A DNA stretch of 64,000 nucleotides from Acetomicrobium sp. UBA5826. Lineage in GTDB: Bacteria > Synergistota > Synergistia > Synergistales > Acetomicrobiaceae. The translations under genes and the position numbers were made by a program. Of the stretch, positions 51,418-60,520 are shown piece after piece (within the stretch, counting starts at the first letter, position 1; every line of letters starts with the position of its first letter). The stretch covers positions 1 to 64,000 of the forward strand of contig NZ_DJHF01000025.1 of assembly GCF_002433005.1 (NCBI RefSeq), given 5' to 3'. Under the pieces are notes generated by a model. The model saw only the letters and a program-made list of their open reading frames with translations. It was not told the DNA's origin and did no database searches.

Positions 51418-52182
51418 TCATCGTTCAATAAATAGCTTAATTCGATAAGCTATTATTCCAACGTGCTCTTTTAAGGCCAAGCTATTGATATGCAAGCTCG
51501 AAGCGCCGGGCAAGAAGTCTATAATCGACAATGGAGCGTTATCTGCCATTTTACCCACGGGAAAGGGGTGCCAGTTAATTTCGGGAGCCAACCCTTGGGC
51601 GATTAAATGTGCCCGAGGCATATGATATCCATGCGTGACTAGGATCGCATGTTTAAGTTCCAAAGACCTCAAAATGGACGAGGCATTTTTAATATTTTCC
51701 CAAGTCGTTCTTGATTGCGACTCTTCGTAGATCAGTAAATCCGGGAAAAGCTCCTTAACCTTTTTTGCCATCGTCATTGCCTCAGGCACTTCCTGCGAAT
51801 ATGATCCGCCACACAGTAAAATTGGCCAATTGAAGTTCACGGCCAACTCTATGCCCCCGAACAGGCGCATTAATGTATGTGGCGATACTTCCGCTTTATC
51901 GGGGTCCGAGGTCCTGCGCTGCCCTCCACCAAGCACCACGATCGCAGCTTTATCTGCAGGCAGAGAAGGTGCAACCATATTCTCCAATCTGCCAAGTGCA
52001 ATTCTGGAGGTGATAGGCGTGCTTAAAAGATAAAAACTAAGGGCAATCAAAAGCAAAAAGCATCCGAGAAAAACCTTTCTAGGCCTCTTAAAGGCTGATA
52101 AAGAGGCAATAAACAATAGCAAGACCCATATTCCTGGAGGTACGACGAAGGAACCTATTATTTTATAAAGTGTGAAAAGCAT
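51418..52182 (-). CDS. ElyC/SanA/YdcF (DUF218) membrane protein
   Basis: 254 residues. Two N-terminal membrane helices (about 5-30 and 36-56), then a DUF218 domain with AIVVLGGGQR, ILLCGGSY, EESQSRTTWENI and VTHGYHMPRA. ElyC in E. coli affects peptidoglycan assembly and the lipid carrier; no enzymatic activity is settled. Last gene of a leftward group with the GntR regulator. Confidence 0.88.
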   Translation of the reverse strand: MLFTLYKIIGSFVVPPGIWVLLLFIASLSAFKRPRKVFLGCFLLLIALSFYLLSTPITSRIALGRLENMVAPSLPADKAAIVVLGGGQRRTSDPDKAEVSPHTLMRLFGGIELAVNFNWPILLCGGSYSQEVPEAMTMAKKVKELFPDLLIYEESQSRTTWENIKNASSILRSLELKHAILVTHGYHMPRAHLIAQGLAPEINWHPFPVGKMADNAPLSIIDFLPGASSLHINSLALKEHVGIIAYRIKLFIER

Positions 52183-52204
52183 AGCATTTCCACATTATTC
52201 TATG

Positions 52205-52882
52205 CTAATCCGGTTCACCGGCAGGTGAGGCATCTTTTAGAAAGGCCAAGAGAGCATCCCGGGCACCTTCCAAATGATTTTGCAACAACCTAATGGCCCT
52301 TTCTTCGTCTTTTTCCAATATGGCATCTATTAACCTGACATGTTCCATTGACGATTCCTTAAGATCTACACCCTTTATGGAATAGTGTCTATAAAGCTGA
52401 ATTAGATCATACGTCTCCATTAAAAATTGGTTTAGAAATCTATTATCGCATGAGTTGCGCAGGAAAGAATGAAAGGCTGTGTCTTGTAACAAAAAAGCGT
52501 TGGGGTCGGTACTATGATCAACAGAGGCGAAGTATTCTCTAAAGCGTAGTAGTTCCTCCTTCGGTCCCTTCTTACAAATCCTTTTTACAGCTATTGTTTC
52601 CAGAGCGATCCTTACTTCGTAAAGGTCGTTTACGTCTTTTTCCGTGGGAAGGGTAACAAAAGCTCCCTTTCTCGGAACGAGCTTAACAATTCCGGTTTGA
52701 GCCAGCTGTCTTATGGCCTCTCGTATTGGGGTTCTGGATACCGCTAAAGTTTGTGCCAATTCGGTCTCGGAAAGTTTTTCCCCCGGTTTGATGATTCCCA
52801 TTATTATTGCGTCCCGTATCTTGTTATAAACTATTTGTCTTAAATCGGTACTTTCAGCGGGAGTAAGCGGATTACTTGTCAT
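52205..52882 (-). CDS. GntR-family transcriptional regulator (FadR/FCD subgroup)
   Basis: 225 residues. Winged-helix domain at 10-75 with KLSETELAQTLAVSRTPIREAIRQL, split by the usual turn; FCD ligand domain from about 90, with likely metal ligands in the D-H-H series (DTAFHSF, EHVRLIDAI, NHLEGARD). FCD ligands are mostly organic or amino acids. Target unknown; the amino-acid/pantothenate operon at 54.7-59.3 kb is a candidate but runs the other way 1.8 kb off. AGGAGG precedes the ATG. Confidence 0.92.
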   Translation of the reverse strand: MTSNPLTPAESTDLRQIVYNKIRDAIIMGIIKPGEKLSETELAQTLAVSRTPIREAIRQLAQTGIVKLVPRKGAFVTLPTEKDVNDLYEVRIALETIAVKRICKKGPKEELLRFREYFASVDHSTDPNAFLLQDTAFHSFLRNSCDNRFLNQFLMETYDLIQLYRHYSIKGVDLKESSMEHVRLIDAILEKDEERAIRLLQNHLEGARDALLAFLKDASPAGEPD

Positions 52883-52929
52883 ATAGCTTTTCCTCCTTAA
52901 AGGTTGTATTTATTTTTTACAAAGTATAC

Positions 52930-53445
52930 TTAATTCTCCCTATTTTGTAAATCGTTGTTCGTCCACAATGCTAAGGCATATAACGCATCAGATAACCTAT
53001 TGATAAAAACATAGGCGTTTTCCTCTATTTCTTTGTTTCTCAATAACTTTACAGCTATCCTTTCTGCTCTTCTGGCCACTGTGCGTGCTGTATGGAGAGC
53101 TGCTTCCGATATGGATTCGCCGGGCAATACAAAGCTCGGTTTGTCCTTCGAAATAGAACGTAATACCTTTGAAATAATTTCTTCCAGCCAAATAACATCG
53201 GGAGCGCTTAAGTCGGGAAATAAAGCCAAGTAACCCATAAAGCGGCTTAAATCCCTTTCCAATCGCAAGAGCGTACCCTTTATTTCTTCGTTTTTGCAGG
53301 TAGCACGCGCCATTCCGATGTGTGCCTGACATTCATCTAAGGTTCCGTATAACTCGACCCTTGGATGATCCTTGGGAACTCTTTCCCCATTGCCAAGGCT
53401 GGTCATGCCTTGGTCTCCTGTCTTGGTCGTTATTTTAATCTCCAA
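52930..53445 (-). CDS. corrinoid adenosyltransferase, PduO type
   Basis: 171 residues. It transfers adenosyl from ATP to cob(I)alamin, making coenzyme B12. PduO motifs: TKTGDQGMTSLGNGERV at the start, the TARTVARRAER helix and NRLSDALYALA. The start is TTG 53445 with GGGGGA before it. In this kind of organism it would serve B12-dependent mutases or amino-acid breakdown; no such enzyme is adjacent. Confidence 0.93.
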   Translation of the reverse strand: MEIKITTKTGDQGMTSLGNGERVPKDHPRVELYGTLDECQAHIGMARATCKNEEIKGTLLRLERDLSRFMGYLALFPDLSAPDVIWLEEIISKVLRSISKDKPSFVLPGESISEAALHTARTVARRAERIAVKLLRNKEIEENAYVFINRLSDALYALALWTNNDLQNREN

Positions 53446-53484
53446 CGCTGGTCCCCCTTTGAGATGAAAATTTTATTCCCTTTT

Positions 53485-53901
53485 TCATTTTGCACGTATG
53501 AAAATGGCCTCGCCTTCGACGCAAGTGTTTCCTTCTTCATCCTTGATAACGGCAGAAGTATAAGCTCTTCTGCCCTCCTTTCTTTCAAGGAAACCTTGGG
53601 CCACGTATTTTCCCCCGGAGCGCACCGCCCTTCTAAAGGATATGGTTAGTTTCCCAGTAACATAGATGTCATCGTCCGACGCTTTTATTGACCATGCCAT
53701 GGCATCGTCTATAATAGCTGCAAGCAGTCCGCCGTGAACCATTCCTTCGTAGCCACACCAGCTCTCGTCGGGAATGAAACTGATAGAAGTGTACCTTGAT
53801 TCATCGTCCCAGAAGATGTTCAGTCTGAGACTTCGAGGATTATCATTTTCGTTTCCACATACAAAACACGATGGCGTTCCTTGCAGTTTTACAAGGCTCA
53901 T
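53485..53901 (-). CDS. PaaI-type hotdog-fold thioesterase
   Basis: 138 residues. The hotdog helix reads MVHGGLLAAIIDDAMAW, with the HGG and catalytic acidic residue of the PaaI/YbgC group. The N-terminal CFVCGNENDNP is a cysteine pair found in one thioesterase subgroup. Substrate likely an acyl-CoA. ATG 53901 has GGGGGA six bases before it and is preferred to TTG 53907. Confidence 0.85.
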   Translation of the reverse strand: MSLVKLQGTPSCFVCGNENDNPRSLRLNIFWDDESRYTSISFIPDESWCGYEGMVHGGLLAAIIDDAMAWSIKASDDDIYVTGKLTISFRRAVRSGGKYVAQGFLERKEGRRAYTSAVIKDEEGNTCVEGEAIFIRAK

Positions 53902-53974
53902 TTCCAATCCCCCTTTGTGGTAACATCGATTACAGGTAAATAATACTCTTTATTTTAGGGGGTTTTAAACTTAC

Positions 53975-54226
53975 ATGAAAGATAGAATAAGCGCATCATT
54001 ACTCGCACAATACGTATATTGCCCCCGTGCGGCATGGTATAGGGCCCATGGTTTTACCCCCCAAGGCAACGGTGGCGGAAAAGCCCTTCAAAAGGGGCAA
54101 AGGGCCCATAGATGGTTTGGCTTCATAGAAAAGCTTAAAGGTTTTTGGAGCAGCGTCTGGAGGACTGCCTTTTTTCTCATCGCTGTTGGAGGGGCCTTAC
54201 TTTGTTTGTATCTGATGTTGAAATAG
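53975..54226 (+). CDS. N-terminal part of a split, membrane-anchored Cas4-like nuclease
   Basis: 83 residues. YVYCPRAAWYRAHG (13-26) is the N-terminal cysteine motif of Cas4/RecB-like nucleases, with C16 as the iron-sulfur ligand; H45 follows in GQRAHRWFG. One membrane helix, AFFLIAVGGALLCLYLML (65-82), ends the frame at TAG 54224. The nuclease core continues in the overlapping next frame. One extra A in the AAA at 54221-54223 would fuse the two as MLK-IAGITIAAV. So this is either a disrupted gene or half of a two-subunit protein. Confidence 0.65.
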   Translation: MKDRISASLLAQYVYCPRAAWYRAHGFTPQGNGGGKALQKGQRAHRWFGFIEKLKGFWSSVWRTAFFLIAVGGALLCLYLMLK

Positions 54227-54672
54227 CTGGCATTACAATCGCTGCAGTCTGCATATTGGGAATTTACGTTTGGTGGATGAGGGAAATTCCCGTAAGCATC
54301 GATTCGAAATTGTGGAAGGGGCAAATTTTTACGGGCAGGCCCGATGCAGTAATAAAAAAAGGTCCCTGGCACATACCGATAGAGTATAAAAGCTCAAATT
54401 ACGATGAACCAACGGAAAGCCACAGATTACAACTTTTGTGTTATTGCTTCCTGTTGGAAGAGGCAGGTTTCAAAGTACCCTACGGGCTATTGCAATATCG
54501 AGGGAAAAAGTTCAAAATACGCTGGAATAAGAGGACGAAAGGCTATTTGATGCAAATTGCAGATGAAGCTTTAGATGTGCTCTCTAAAGATTTTCCTCCT
54601 CCCCCGCTGGAAGAAGGGGACGGAAGGTGTTATAAATGTGCTTATCGTTTTATCTGTAAACAACAGGACTAA
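54202..54672 (+). CDS. C-terminal nuclease part of the split Cas4-like protein
   Basis: 156 residues from TTG 54202. A membrane helix (about 7-26) is followed by the PD-(D/E)xK core GRPDAVIKKG (D48) and IEYKSS (E61, K63), the QLLCYCFLLEEA helix and the iron-sulfur cysteines C143, C146 and C152 (RCYKCAYRFIC). The fourth cluster cysteine is C16 of the upstream frame. GGAGGGG (54187-54193) lies eight bases before the TTG, so separate translation is possible. No cas1, cas2 or array is near; Cas4-like solo genes often act outside CRISPR. Confidence 0.7.
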   Translation: MFVSDVEIAGITIAAVCILGIYVWWMREIPVSIDSKLWKGQIFTGRPDAVIKKGPWHIPIEYKSSNYDEPTESHRLQLLCYCFLLEEAGFKVPYGLLQYRGKKFKIRWNKRTKGYLMQIADEALDVLSKDFPPPPLEEGDGRCYKCAYRFICKQQD

Positions 54673-54680
54673 AGAAAGGG

Positions 54681-55847
54681 ATGATCGAGTTGCATATTGA
54701 ACCCTTCGGTGTTGAAGAGTGGATGAACCGGTACGAAACTAAAGCCAAGTACAATATTGCCGAAACTTGTGTGGAATCGCTCACAGTGAAAGAGCTTCTG
54801 AATTTATCGCAAGATCCTTCCGGAGCAATGATGGATATTGCGGGAATTAAACTTACTTATGGGGAAATACCCGGCTCGGGCGAATTGCGAAGGGCCATTG
54901 CTTCGCTATATAAAAGTATGGATAAAGACAATGTCTTGATCACACAGGGCGGAATAGGAGCGAATTTTTTGACGCAGTTTTCACTCGTAAATCCTGGCGA
55001 TGGTGTCATATCTGTCTATCCCACATACCAACAGTTATATAGCGTTCCAAAGTCATTTGGGGCATCCGTTCATCTTTTGCCTCTACGTCCTGAAAACAAT
55101 TTCTTGCCCGATCTAAATGAGCTTGAGGGAGTTGCTAAAACCGCCAAAAATCTTAAGATGATCTGCCTAAATAATCCGAATAACCCCACTGGCGCCTTAA
55201 TGGACGGTGATTTTTTAAAGCGCATAGTGGATATAGCGAAAAGATACGATGCTTATATTTTGTGCGACGAAGTCTATAGGGGTTTGGAGCACGAAGCAAG
55301 TTTTAAGACCCCTTCAATAGTCGATTTATACGAAAAGGGGATTAGTACCGGAAGCATGTCTAAGGTGTTTTCTCTTGCCGGATTGAGGTTGGGCTGGATA
55401 GTTGGATCTCCAGAGGTTATAAAACAATGTTTTTCCCATCGTGATTACATGACCATAAGCTGTGGACTCGTTGATGAATACCTTGCGCTTATAGCTTTGA
55501 AGAACAGAGATCGACTTTTGGAGAGGAATTTGGGGATCGTGCGGAAAAATTTTAAGATCTTGTCTTCGTGGGTTGCCGATGAAAAAAAGGTTGGTTGGAT
55601 CACGCCGAAGGCGGGAACGACAGCTTTTTTGAATTTTAGCGACTACGGCATTTCATCAAGTGATTTTTGCGAAGGATTGTTGGCTGAGACGGGTGCTTTT
55701 TTGGTGCCGGGTAGTGCCTTTGGCACGGAATTTAACGGTTGGGCAAGGATAGGTTATGCTTGCTCCAGCGAAGTATTGCAAAAAGGACTGGAGTGTTTGT
55801 CTATTTTTTTGAGAAAAGTGGAAGGAGAAATGAATAATGCGAAGTGA
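54681..55847 (+). CDS. class I/II aminotransferase
   Basis: 388 residues, fold-type I PLP enzyme. Seen: [34 protein letters not shown] and the PLP lysine in [18 protein letters not shown]. The C-terminal arginine region ARIGYACS binds the substrate carboxylate. It resembles aspartate/alanine-type enzymes with unclear substrate. It overlaps ilvD by 11 bases, so a role in branched-chain amino acids is suggested by context only. Confidence 0.88.
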   Translation: MIELHIEPFGVEEWMNRYETKAKYNIAETCVESLTVKELLNLSQDPSGAMMDIAGIKLTYGEIPGSGELRRAIASLYKSMDKDNVLITQGGIGANFLTQFSLVNPGDGVISVYPTYQQLYSVPKSFGASVHLLPLRPENNFLPDLNELEGVAKTAKNLKMICLNNPNNPTGALMDGDFLKRIVDIAKRYDAYILCDEVYRGLEHEASFKTPSIVDLYEKGISTGSMSKVFSLAGLRLGWIVGSPEVIKQCFSHRDYMTISCGLVDEYLALIALKNRDRLLERNLGIVRKNFKILSSWVADEKKVGWITPKAGTTAFLNFSDYGISSSDFCEGLLAETGAFLVPGSAFGTEFNGWARIGYACSSEVLQKGLECLSIFLRKVEGEMNNAK

Positions 55848-57525
55848 TACTGTAAAAAAGGGAGTTTCCAGAGCGCCTCATAGGTCGCTTTTAATGGCGG
55901 CAGGATATGAAAAATGGGAGATCGAAAGACCATGGGTAGGAGTTGTCAATGCCTATAATGCAATAATCCCCGGCCATGTTCATTTGAGGACGCTAGTCGA
56001 AGCCGTTAAGGCTGGAGTGTATGCTGCTGGTGGTTTACCTCTCGAGTTTCCCGCTATAGGGGTTTGCGACGGGCTGGCGATGAATCACGAAGGTATGAAA
56101 TACTCCCTGACGAGCAGGGAGCATATAATGGATTCCGTCGAGATAATGGCAAGAGCTCATGGGATCGATGCCCTTGTGTTGGTGACGAATTGCGACAAGA
56201 TAGTGCCCGGTATGGCTATGGCCGCTGCCCGTTTGGATATTCCGTCTGTTGTTTTGAGCGGTGGTCCAATGCTCACCGGAAAGGTCGATGGAGGAAAAAC
56301 CGTAGATCTTTCTTCTATGTTTGAAGCAGTAGGAAAATATGCAGCAGGAGCGTTGACGGATGCCGAGTTGATTAAACTTGAAAAATCTGCTTGTCCTACC
56401 TGTGGGTCCTGTGCCGGAATGTTTACGGCTAATACGATGAATTGTATGATGGAAGCTTTAGGACTTGCCTTGCCCGGCAATGGGACTATACCGGCGGTGT
56501 TTTCCGAGAGAATTAGATTGGCAAAGGAGACGGGAAGGGCGGTTATGAAGTTAATCGAGAAGAAAATTACGCCTCGACAAATTCTGACAAAGGCCTCCTT
56601 CTTAAACGCAATTGCTGTCGATATGGCGTTGGGGGGTTCTACCAATACCACTTTGCATCTACCCGCCATTGCCTGGGCGGCAGGCCTGAATCTCCCCCTT
56701 TCCATCTTTGATGATATGAGCAAAAAGTGTCCTCATTTGTGTAACATGAGCCCCGGGGGTAGCGATCACGTTGAAGATCTGTATTTTGCGGGAGGAGTTC
56801 CGGCAGTCATGAAAAGGTTGTCCGATGCAGGTCTTATCGACGGTAGCGCTATGACCGTAACGACAAATACAGTTGCCGACAATCTCAAGGATGCTCATGT
56901 TCTTGATGACGAGGTTATTCGACCTGTAGAGAGACCTCATCATCGGGAAGGCGGCATTGCCGTACTTCGCGGAAACCTGGCACCCGACGGAGCGGTCGTA
57001 AAACAATCCGCCGTCTCTACTGAAATGATGAAACATAATGGCCCTGCTAGGATTTTCGACTCGGAAGAAGCGGCTACAAAGGCTATCTTTTCCGGCCAAA
57101 TAAAAAAAGGTGACGTAGTGGTCATAAGGTATGAGGGTCCCAAAGGAGGACCGGGAATGAGAGAGATGTTAGGTCCAACCTCCGCATTGGCAGGGATGGG
57201 ATTGGACAGGCATGTTGCCCTCATTACTGACGGCCGTTTCAGCGGGGCCACAAGGGGAGCTTCCATTGGACATGTGTCTCCTGAGGCAGCTGATGGGGGA
57301 CCAATAGGACTTCTCAGAGAGGGGGACGAGGTCATAATAGACATTCCCGCTCGTAAACTAGATGTGAACATTAGCGAAGAAGAGTTAAACTCGAGAAAAG
57401 AAGGATGGAAACCTTTTCTTAGAAAGCTTGACAGCCCTTTTTTGGAGCGGTACCGCGCTTTTGTCACTTCTGGAGCTAAAGGAGCAGTTTTGGAGGTGAA
57501 TGGCGGTGGATGTGAAGACTGTTAA
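55837..57525 (+). CDS. ilvD: dihydroxy-acid dehydratase
   Basis: 562 residues. It dehydrates 2,3-dihydroxy-isovalerate and its methyl homologue to the keto acids that lead to valine, isoleucine and pantothenate. Cluster cysteines are C77 (GVCDGL), C119 (TNCDK, with K121 the metal-binding lysine) and C192 ([11 protein letters not shown]). Downstream landmarks [14 protein letters not shown] and [11 protein letters not shown] are intact. Sugar-acid dehydratases share the fold but usually differ in these motifs. It overlaps the next gene by 26 bases. Confidence 0.95.
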   Translation: MRSDTVKKGVSRAPHRSLLMAAGYEKWEIERPWVGVVNAYNAIIPGHVHLRTLVEAVKAGVYAAGGLPLEFPAIGVCDGLAMNHEGMKYSLTSREHIMDSVEIMARAHGIDALVLVTNCDKIVPGMAMAAARLDIPSVVLSGGPMLTGKVDGGKTVDLSSMFEAVGKYAAGALTDAELIKLEKSACPTCGSCAGMFTANTMNCMMEALGLALPGNGTIPAVFSERIRLAKETGRAVMKLIEKKITPRQILTKASFLNAIAVDMALGGSTNTTLHLPAIAWAAGLNLPLSIFDDMSKKCPHLCNMSPGGSDHVEDLYFAGGVPAVMKRLSDAGLIDGSAMTVTTNTVADNLKDAHVLDDEVIRPVERPHHREGGIAVLRGNLAPDGAVVKQSAVSTEMMKHNGPARIFDSEEAATKAIFSGQIKKGDVVVIRYEGPKGGPGMREMLGPTSALAGMGLDRHVALITDGRFSGATRGASIGHVSPEAADGGPIGLLREGDEVIIDIPARKLDVNISEEELNSRKEGWKPFLRKLDSPFLERYRAFVTSGAKGAVLEVNGGGCEDC

Positions 57526-57814
57526 TTTGGAAGATATCGGAGAAGACAAGCGTTATAAGTCAGCCAAGAGGGAGGCTCTATATTCGATAATATTAACTGT
57601 GCTTTACTTTGTTTGGTGGTATGGGTTCGCCTATGGCATGGGGTCAAAACCTCTATCTAGCTATAAGTTCGTTATGGGTTTGCCAAGCTGGTTCTTTTGG
57701 AGTTGTGTCGTAGGGTTCATAGTCTTTTCTTTCGCCTCCTGGGTTTTGGTTAAATTTTTCTTTCAAGACATATCTCTCGAGACGGATGGGAGAGATGACC
57801 TTAAGGTAAGGTGA
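57500..57814 (+). CDS. yhdT: YhdT-family (DUF997) membrane protein
   Basis: 104 residues, two membrane helices (about 30-47 and 62-86), with [20 protein letters not shown] and [14 protein letters not shown]. YhdT is the small protein encoded just before panF in E. coli, and the same order holds here, six bases apart. It is probably an accessory subunit of the symporter. Start ATG 57500 or GTG 57506, both after GGAGG. Confidence 0.9.
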   Translation: MAVDVKTVNLEDIGEDKRYKSAKREALYSIILTVLYFVWWYGFAYGMGSKPLSSYKFVMGLPSWFFWSCVVGFIVFSFASWVLVKFFFQDISLETDGRDDLKVR

Positions 57815-57820
57815 GGAATC

Positions 57821-59275
57821 ATGAATATCGACATTGCAATTCCATTGGTGCTTTATCTTATTATAATATGCGGGATTGGTTATATTGCAAACAGGAAAAT
57901 GTCGGAAACAAAGGGGTCATTTCTTAGCGAATACTTTATAGGTAGTCGTTCAATGGGCGGTTTTGTACTTGCCATGACATTGGTTGCCTCTTATGTTAGC
58001 GCGAGCAGCTTTGTGGGTGGCCCGGGGATGGCCTATAAGATGGGGCTGGGCTGGGTGTTGCTTGCGATGATTCAAGTTCCAACGGCATATCTTACTCTGG
58101 GCTTTTTGGGCAAGAAGTTTGCTATTGTTGCCCGTAAGATTAACGCAATAACAATTAACGATTTCCTGAGAGCCAGATATGAAAGCACACCAATAGTAGT
58201 TATGGCATCAATCAGTTTGTTATTATTTTTCACTGCAGCTATTGTCGCGCAATTTATAGGAGGCGCCAGGTTGTTTGAGGCTATAGGTCTTCCTTACGAG
58301 GCAGGTCTCACTATATTTGCCATTACCGTAATATTTTATACGGTAATAGGAGGATTTAGGGCTGTGGTATTGACAGATGCCTTTCAGGGCATTGTCATGA
58401 TGTTGGGGACTTTGGCGTTGGTGTTTGGAATTACAAAGGCAGCAGGCGGGATGGATGCCATAAGCGCCAAATTGATGGAGATAAACCCGGATTTATTGAC
58501 ACCTTTCGGGGTCGACGGATTTATCACAAAGCCCTTCATCTTATCTTTTTGGATATTGGTGTGCTTTGGAATAATTGGCTTACCTCACACCGCTGTCAGG
58601 TGTATCGGTTATAAAGATTCCAAATCCATGCATAGGGCAATAGTAATTGGCACATTCGTGACCGGCTTTCTGATGTTGGGCATGCATCTGGCTGGCGCCT
58701 TGGGGAGGGCCGTACTGCCCAACATAGAAGCAGTCGATTCTGTTATACCGACTTTAACGGTCGAAGTCCTTCCTCCGATTTTTGCCGGGATCTTTTTAGC
58801 GGGGCCCATGGCATCCATTATGTCCACGGTAGATTCTCAACTTATATTGGCCTCGGCAGCAATTATAAATGATCTGTACGTTGGCTATATTAATCCTGGC
58901 GCTGCATATGACGACAAAAAGATCAGGCGCATCAGCCTTTTAGTTACGACCATCATAGGGGTCACGGTATTTCTCGTGGCCTTTAAGCCTCCAAGTCTGA
59001 TAGTGTGGATTAATCTTTTTGCCTTTGGTGGACTTGAGGCTGTATTTTTCTGGCCGATTGTGATGGGCCTTTATTGGAAACGCGCAACTGCTTCAGGAGC
59101 TCTGGCCTCCATGATAACTGGCGTAATCCTATTTATTGCATTGAGCAAATATGCCTTTTTGCTTCACGGATTACATCCCATCGTGCCTACTTTTGTCGTA
59201 ACTTTTGTCGTGTTTATAGCGGCCAGTTATCTCTCTAAACCATCGGTTAAAGCAGTAATGAGGGTATGGGAATGA
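57821..59275 (+). CDS. panF: sodium/pantothenate symporter
   Basis: 484 residues, sodium:solute symporter family with about 13 helices. Family features are YFIGSRSMGGFVLAMTL, SYVSASSFVGGPG (sodium-site region), GGFRAVVLTDAFQG and MASIMSTVDSQLILAS. The pairing with yhdT makes pantothenate the likely substrate. Together with ilvD upstream, which makes a pantothenate precursor, the operon could balance synthesis and uptake. Confidence 0.92.
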   Translation: MNIDIAIPLVLYLIIICGIGYIANRKMSETKGSFLSEYFIGSRSMGGFVLAMTLVASYVSASSFVGGPGMAYKMGLGWVLLAMIQVPTAYLTLGFLGKKFAIVARKINAITINDFLRARYESTPIVVMASISLLLFFTAAIVAQFIGGARLFEAIGLPYEAGLTIFAITVIFYTVIGGFRAVVLTDAFQGIVMMLGTLALVFGITKAAGGMDAISAKLMEINPDLLTPFGVDGFITKPFILSFWILVCFGIIGLPHTAVRCIGYKDSKSMHRAIVIGTFVTGFLMLGMHLAGALGRAVLPNIEAVDSVIPTLTVEVLPPIFAGIFLAGPMASIMSTVDSQLILASAAIINDLYVGYINPGAAYDDKKIRRISLLVTTIIGVTVFLVAFKPPSLIVWINLFAFGGLEAVFFWPIVMGLYWKRATASGALASMITGVILFIALSKYAFLLHGLHPIVPTFVVTFVVFIAASYLSKPSVKAVMRVWE

Positions 59276-59281
59276 CCTTCG

Positions 59282-59310
59282 TTGACATTTATTTTTATGT
59301 TTAGTATTAT
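59282..59310 (+). promoter_or_regulatory. promoter of the riboswitch-tupABC operon
   Basis: A consensus TTGACA (59282-59287) and TATTAT (59305-59310) with a 17-base spacer. Transcription would begin near 59317, some 30 bases before the aptamer. Confidence 0.75.
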
Positions 59311-59346
59311 TATCAATGTAAACATATCTTAATTTTAATAATATAA

Positions 59347-59442
59347 CCTCCGAGTCAACGGTTCTAAGGACCTTTGTGGTCTATGAGCGTTGACCGATAG
59401 GGTCTTTTCGGAAACGAAAGGGCCTCCCGCTCGGAAAGGAGG
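59347..59442 (+). promoter_or_regulatory. molybdenum/tungsten cofactor (Moco/Tuco) riboswitch aptamer
   Basis: CCTCCGAG (59347-59354) pairs with CTCGG-AAA-GGAGG (59430-59442) to close the aptamer. Inside, TCAACG pairs with CGTTGA around a GGACC/GGTC hairpin, and GGTCTTTTCG-GAAA-CGAAAGGGCC makes a GNRA-capped arm that leads into CTCCCGCTCGG. This string order is the hallmark of Moco RNA. The operon it controls carries tungstate, so a tungsten-cofactor variant is likely. A terminator follows at once, so high cofactor probably stops transcription. Confidence 0.85.
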
Positions 59443-59452
59443 AGAAAGAACA

Positions 59453-59489
59453 TTAGTCCTTTTCCCGGCGGGAAGGGGACTAATTTTTT
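59453..59489 (+). terminator. expression-platform terminator of the riboswitch
   Basis: A 14-bp stem (59453-59466 with 59470-59483, TTAGTCCTTTTCCC/GGGAAGGGGACTAA with two G-U pairs) and a 3-base loop, followed by six Ts. It lies 31 bases before the tupA start codon. Confidence 0.9.
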
Positions 59490-59519
59490 GTGAAAAAATT
59501 AAGCAAGGGAGGAATTATC

Positions 59520-60380
59520 ATGAACATGAAGAGGTTGACCTCACGGTTGCTGGTTGTTTTTGTAGCTATATTGCTTGTTTTTTCTCTTGGGCAAGGGTTC
59601 GCAGAAGCAGAAGACGTCCTTTTGATGGCAACTACAACAAGTACCGACGATACCGGTCTTCTCGATTATCTTGCACCCATATTTAAAGAAGATACGGGAA
59701 TAACTCTTCAATGGACGGCTACGGGTACTGGAAAGGCTTTAAAATTGGGAGAAAATTGCGATGTAGATGTTCTGCTGGTTCACGATCCTGATTCTGAGGA
59801 GAAATTTATAGAAGCCGGATATGGAGTTGATAGAACTCAAGTAATGTACAATGACTTTGTGATAATTGGCCCAGAGGATGATCCGGCTGGTATAAAGGGG
59901 TTGTCTTCTATTGAAGCATTAAATAAGATTGCCGAAAAGAAGGCTATATTTGTCAGCAGAGCCGATGAATCGGGCACTCATGCCAAGGAAAAATTTATTT
60001 GGGTGCAGGCGGGTTTGGCTATTCCTGACAAAGAAGAATGGTATGTGCAGACAGGTCAAGGTATGTTAGTGACGATTAACGTAGCCGCCGAAAAGGGAGG
60101 CTATACGTTAACCGATAGAGGCACTTACATTAAATATGAAGCTAACCACGAAGGGAATCCTCCGCTCGTCATTCTATCCGAAGGGGATCCTTTCTTGATG
60201 AATCAATATAGCGTAATTGCGGTAAATCCTGAGAATTGCCCCAATGTCAAATACGATTTGGCAAAGAAGTTTATCGAATGGATTGTTACTCCAAAAGCCC
60301 AGCAAGCCATAGCCGATTTCAGGCTCATGGGCAAACAACTTTTCTTCCTGAACGCAAATGCGGCTTCTGGGACAAATTAG
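59520..60380 (+). CDS. tupA: tungstate ABC transporter substrate-binding protein TupA
   Basis: 286 residues, exported by a signal peptide (about 1-31, ending GFAEAE). The anion-binding signature TTTSTDDTGLLDYLAP follows the cleavage site, as in TupA/WtpA-type proteins. YNDFVIIGPEDDPAG and SRADESGTHAKE are further family segments. It hands tungstate to TupBC. ATG 59520 follows GGGAGG; GTG 59490 would lie inside the terminator tail. Confidence 0.95.
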   Translation: MNMKRLTSRLLVVFVAILLVFSLGQGFAEAEDVLLMATTTSTDDTGLLDYLAPIFKEDTGITLQWTATGTGKALKLGENCDVDVLLVHDPDSEEKFIEAGYGVDRTQVMYNDFVIIGPEDDPAGIKGLSSIEALNKIAEKKAIFVSRADESGTHAKEKFIWVQAGLAIPDKEEWYVQTGQGMLVTINVAAEKGGYTLTDRGTYIKYEANHEGNPPLVILSEGDPFLMNQYSVIAVNPENCPNVKYDLAKKFIEWIVTPKAQQAIADFRLMGKQLFFLNANAASGTN

Positions 60381-60428
60381 TGACATCCTGCGTTCTTTAG
60401 ATTTTATATAGATGCTCCAATCCCCCAT

Positions 60429-60468
60429 ATAAGCCGCCGCATCCCCCTGTGGCGGCTTATTGTTTTTT
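60429..60468 (+). terminator. hairpin between tupA and tupB
   Basis: ATAAGCCGCC (60429-60438) pairs perfectly with GGCGGCTTAT (60451-60460), and TGTTTTTT follows. It can stop most transcription after tupA so that the binding protein is made in excess of the permease. Confidence 0.85.
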
Positions 60469-60520
60469 ATATTTGTGTATATAATTTTTTGAGCATCGCA
60501 ACTTCGAGGGAGGTAACGTC

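Noticed and set aside
53975..54672. Cas4-like genes as a sign of a CRISPR-Cas locus
   Set aside because: No repeat array and no cas1, cas2 or effector gene in the window; the neighbours are metabolic.
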